A stretch of DNA of 21,802 bases from an uncultured Elusimicrobia bacterium. Its GTDB lineage: Bacteria > Elusimicrobiota > Endomicrobiia > Endomicrobiales > Endomicrobiaceae. Shown here piece by piece: positions 21,788 through 21,802 of this stretch. How positions within the stretch are numbered: the stretch's first letter is position 1; each line of letters starts with the position of its first letter. The notes under the pieces are model-generated. The model worked only from the letters and a program-made list of their open reading frames with translations. It did not search any database and was not told the origin of the DNA. The position numbers and the translations under genes are program-made. The DNA is taken from contig CAMVLN010000006.1 of NCBI GenBank assembly GCA_947168325.1, positions 1 to 21,802 on the forward strand, read 5' to 3'.

Positions 21788-21802
21788 ATGAAAAAAATAT
21801 TG
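21788..21802 (+). CDS. Start of a further gene, cut by the window edge
   Basis: ATG at 21788 begins MKKIL, with GAGA a few bases upstream and only 27 bases after the aldo/keto reductase stop. Too little is present to say what it encodes; the MKK start would suit an exported or anchored protein. Confidence 0.4.

Noticed and set aside
1..21802. CRISPR array, prophage or insertion sequence
   Set aside because: No regularly spaced repeats, transposase, integrase or phage structural genes were seen on either strand.

Overview
This is a low-GC, gene-dense bacterial stretch with short AT-rich intergenic regions. Ribosome binding sites of the AAGGAG type precede many genes, and the one tRNA gene does not encode its CCA end. 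The content suggests an anaerobic, probably host-associated bacterium: flavodoxins, rubredoxin, Fe-S proteins, an exported-looking aldo/keto reductase and biotin synthesis. No taxonomic marker is present. An Elusimicrobiota/Endomicrobia, Brachyspira or Fusobacteria-like host would fit, but that is only an impression.

Left part (1-7250, all + strand): rarA, then an alpha/beta hydrolase with a radical SAM protein, a flavodoxin with a membrane leader and two good translation starts, a TSCPD-domain protein, and a large two-domain enzyme. That enzyme joins an EgtA/plant-type glutamate-cysteine ligase to a glutathionylspermidine-synthase-like ATP-grasp domain and probably makes glutathione or a related gamma-glutamyl thiol in one polypeptide.

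Middle (7538-11113): a tRNA-Pro(GGG) gene with promoter and terminator, then a visibly less AT-rich cassette. The cassette holds a YwnB-like NAD(P)-binding protein, a YwnA/Rrf2-type regulator, a zinc-type macrodomain ADP-ribose hydrolase and a class M sirtuin (SirTM), so it is a reversible protein ADP-ribosylation module. A 22-base inverted repeat (20/22 identical) lies on each side of the cassette. A decayed copy of the neighbouring flavoprotein gene's 3' end lies at its left edge.

Right of the cassette, on the - strand, runs a probable redox operon: glutathione peroxidase, a lactonase-like metallo-beta-lactamase fused to rubredoxin, an Fe-S-flavoprotein-like FMN protein and a possible 55-residue membrane peptide. 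A CDF metal-efflux gene diverges from it and converges on a membrane-anchored flavodoxin.

Right part (15650-21760): a tight biotin operon bioD-bioA-bioF-bioG-bioC without bioB, behind a promoter carrying palindromic operator-like elements. It is followed by a Tat-type lipoprotein aldo/keto reductase with two [4Fe-4S] motifs, and by the first codons of another gene. Thiol and flavin redox chemistry recurs across the window, and four of these proteins carry N-terminal export or anchor sequences. The best candidates for something new are the ligase/ATP-grasp fusion, the SirTM-macrodomain cassette under an Rrf2 regulator, and the lactonase-rubredoxin fusion.
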